Assembly (NCBI GenBank): GCA_905213875.1 | Contig: CAJMJN010000034.1 | Location: 1 to 11,643, forward strand | Reading direction: 5' to 3' | DNA length: 11,643 bases | Origin: an uncultured Clostridium sp. | GTDB lineage: Bacteria > Bacillota > Clostridia > TANB77 > CAG-508 | Part shown: piece after piece, positions 11,612-11,643 of the stretch | How the letters are laid out: each line of letters opens with the position of its first letter | Numbering within the stretch: position 1 is the first letter of the stretch | Notes under the pieces: generated by a model | Databases searched by the model: none | Seen by the model: only the letters and a program-made list of their open reading frames with translations | Told to the model about the DNA's origin: nothing | Translations under genes and position numbers: made by a program

Positions 11612-11643
11612 AAGAACACATCCTTTATTATATAAAATTTAAT

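Overview
The window looks like the chromosome of a low-GC Gram-positive bacterium (Clostridia/Bacilli-type Firmicute). It is strongly AT-rich, most genes have GGAGG-type ribosome binding sites, and the MerR, flavodoxin and CMD-cupin families are of Firmicute flavour. It carries a compact filamentous-phage-like (inovirus) element of about 5.8 kb. No species can be named from the sequence alone.

Left, 1-3932, is a host redox/metabolic locus. It holds the tail of an unidentified gene, a divergently transcribed MerR regulator, and an operon encoding a DXP-synthase-like thiamine-diphosphate enzyme, a carboxymuconolactone decarboxylase-cupin fusion interrupted by an in-frame TAG, and a flavodoxin. 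The MerR operator (dyad, 19-bp spacer promoter) lies between the regulator and the operon. The operon ends at a clear intrinsic terminator.

Middle, about 4004-9860, is the inovirus-like element, bounded by a 23-nt near-perfect direct repeat. A leftward XRE repressor faces a rightward operon across a promoter buried in repressor-type palindromes. The operon leader can form two hairpins with complementary loops. Gene order then follows filamentous phages: small putative ssDNA-binding protein, small membrane protein, 53-aa major coat candidate, terminator, pIII-like adsorption protein, pVI-like membrane protein, Zot/pI-family assembly ATPase, two small unknowns, a GC-rich hairpin cluster (candidate origin or packaging signal), a 43-aa membrane peptide, and a Rep_trans-like rolling-circle initiator. 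There is no secretin (pIV), as expected without an outer membrane, and no integrase. The pIII-like gene is split over two frames: frame 0 ends in a membrane anchor, while the -1 frame carries a Gly/Ser linker and a long C-terminal domain. This implies either programmed frameshifting or a one-base indel.

Right, 9866-11643, starts with about 0.7 kb of very AT-rich non-coding DNA holding three imperfect repeats and nested inverted repeats. It is followed by a leftward mini-ORF and a leftward RhuM-Fic gene broken by a one-base frameshift.

Inferred working model: the XRE repressor keeps the element silent. On derepression Rep starts rolling-circle replication, the small DNA-binding protein coats the ssDNA, and the Zot ATPase extrudes virions made of the 53-aa coat, capped by the pVI- and pIII-like proteins, through the single membrane.
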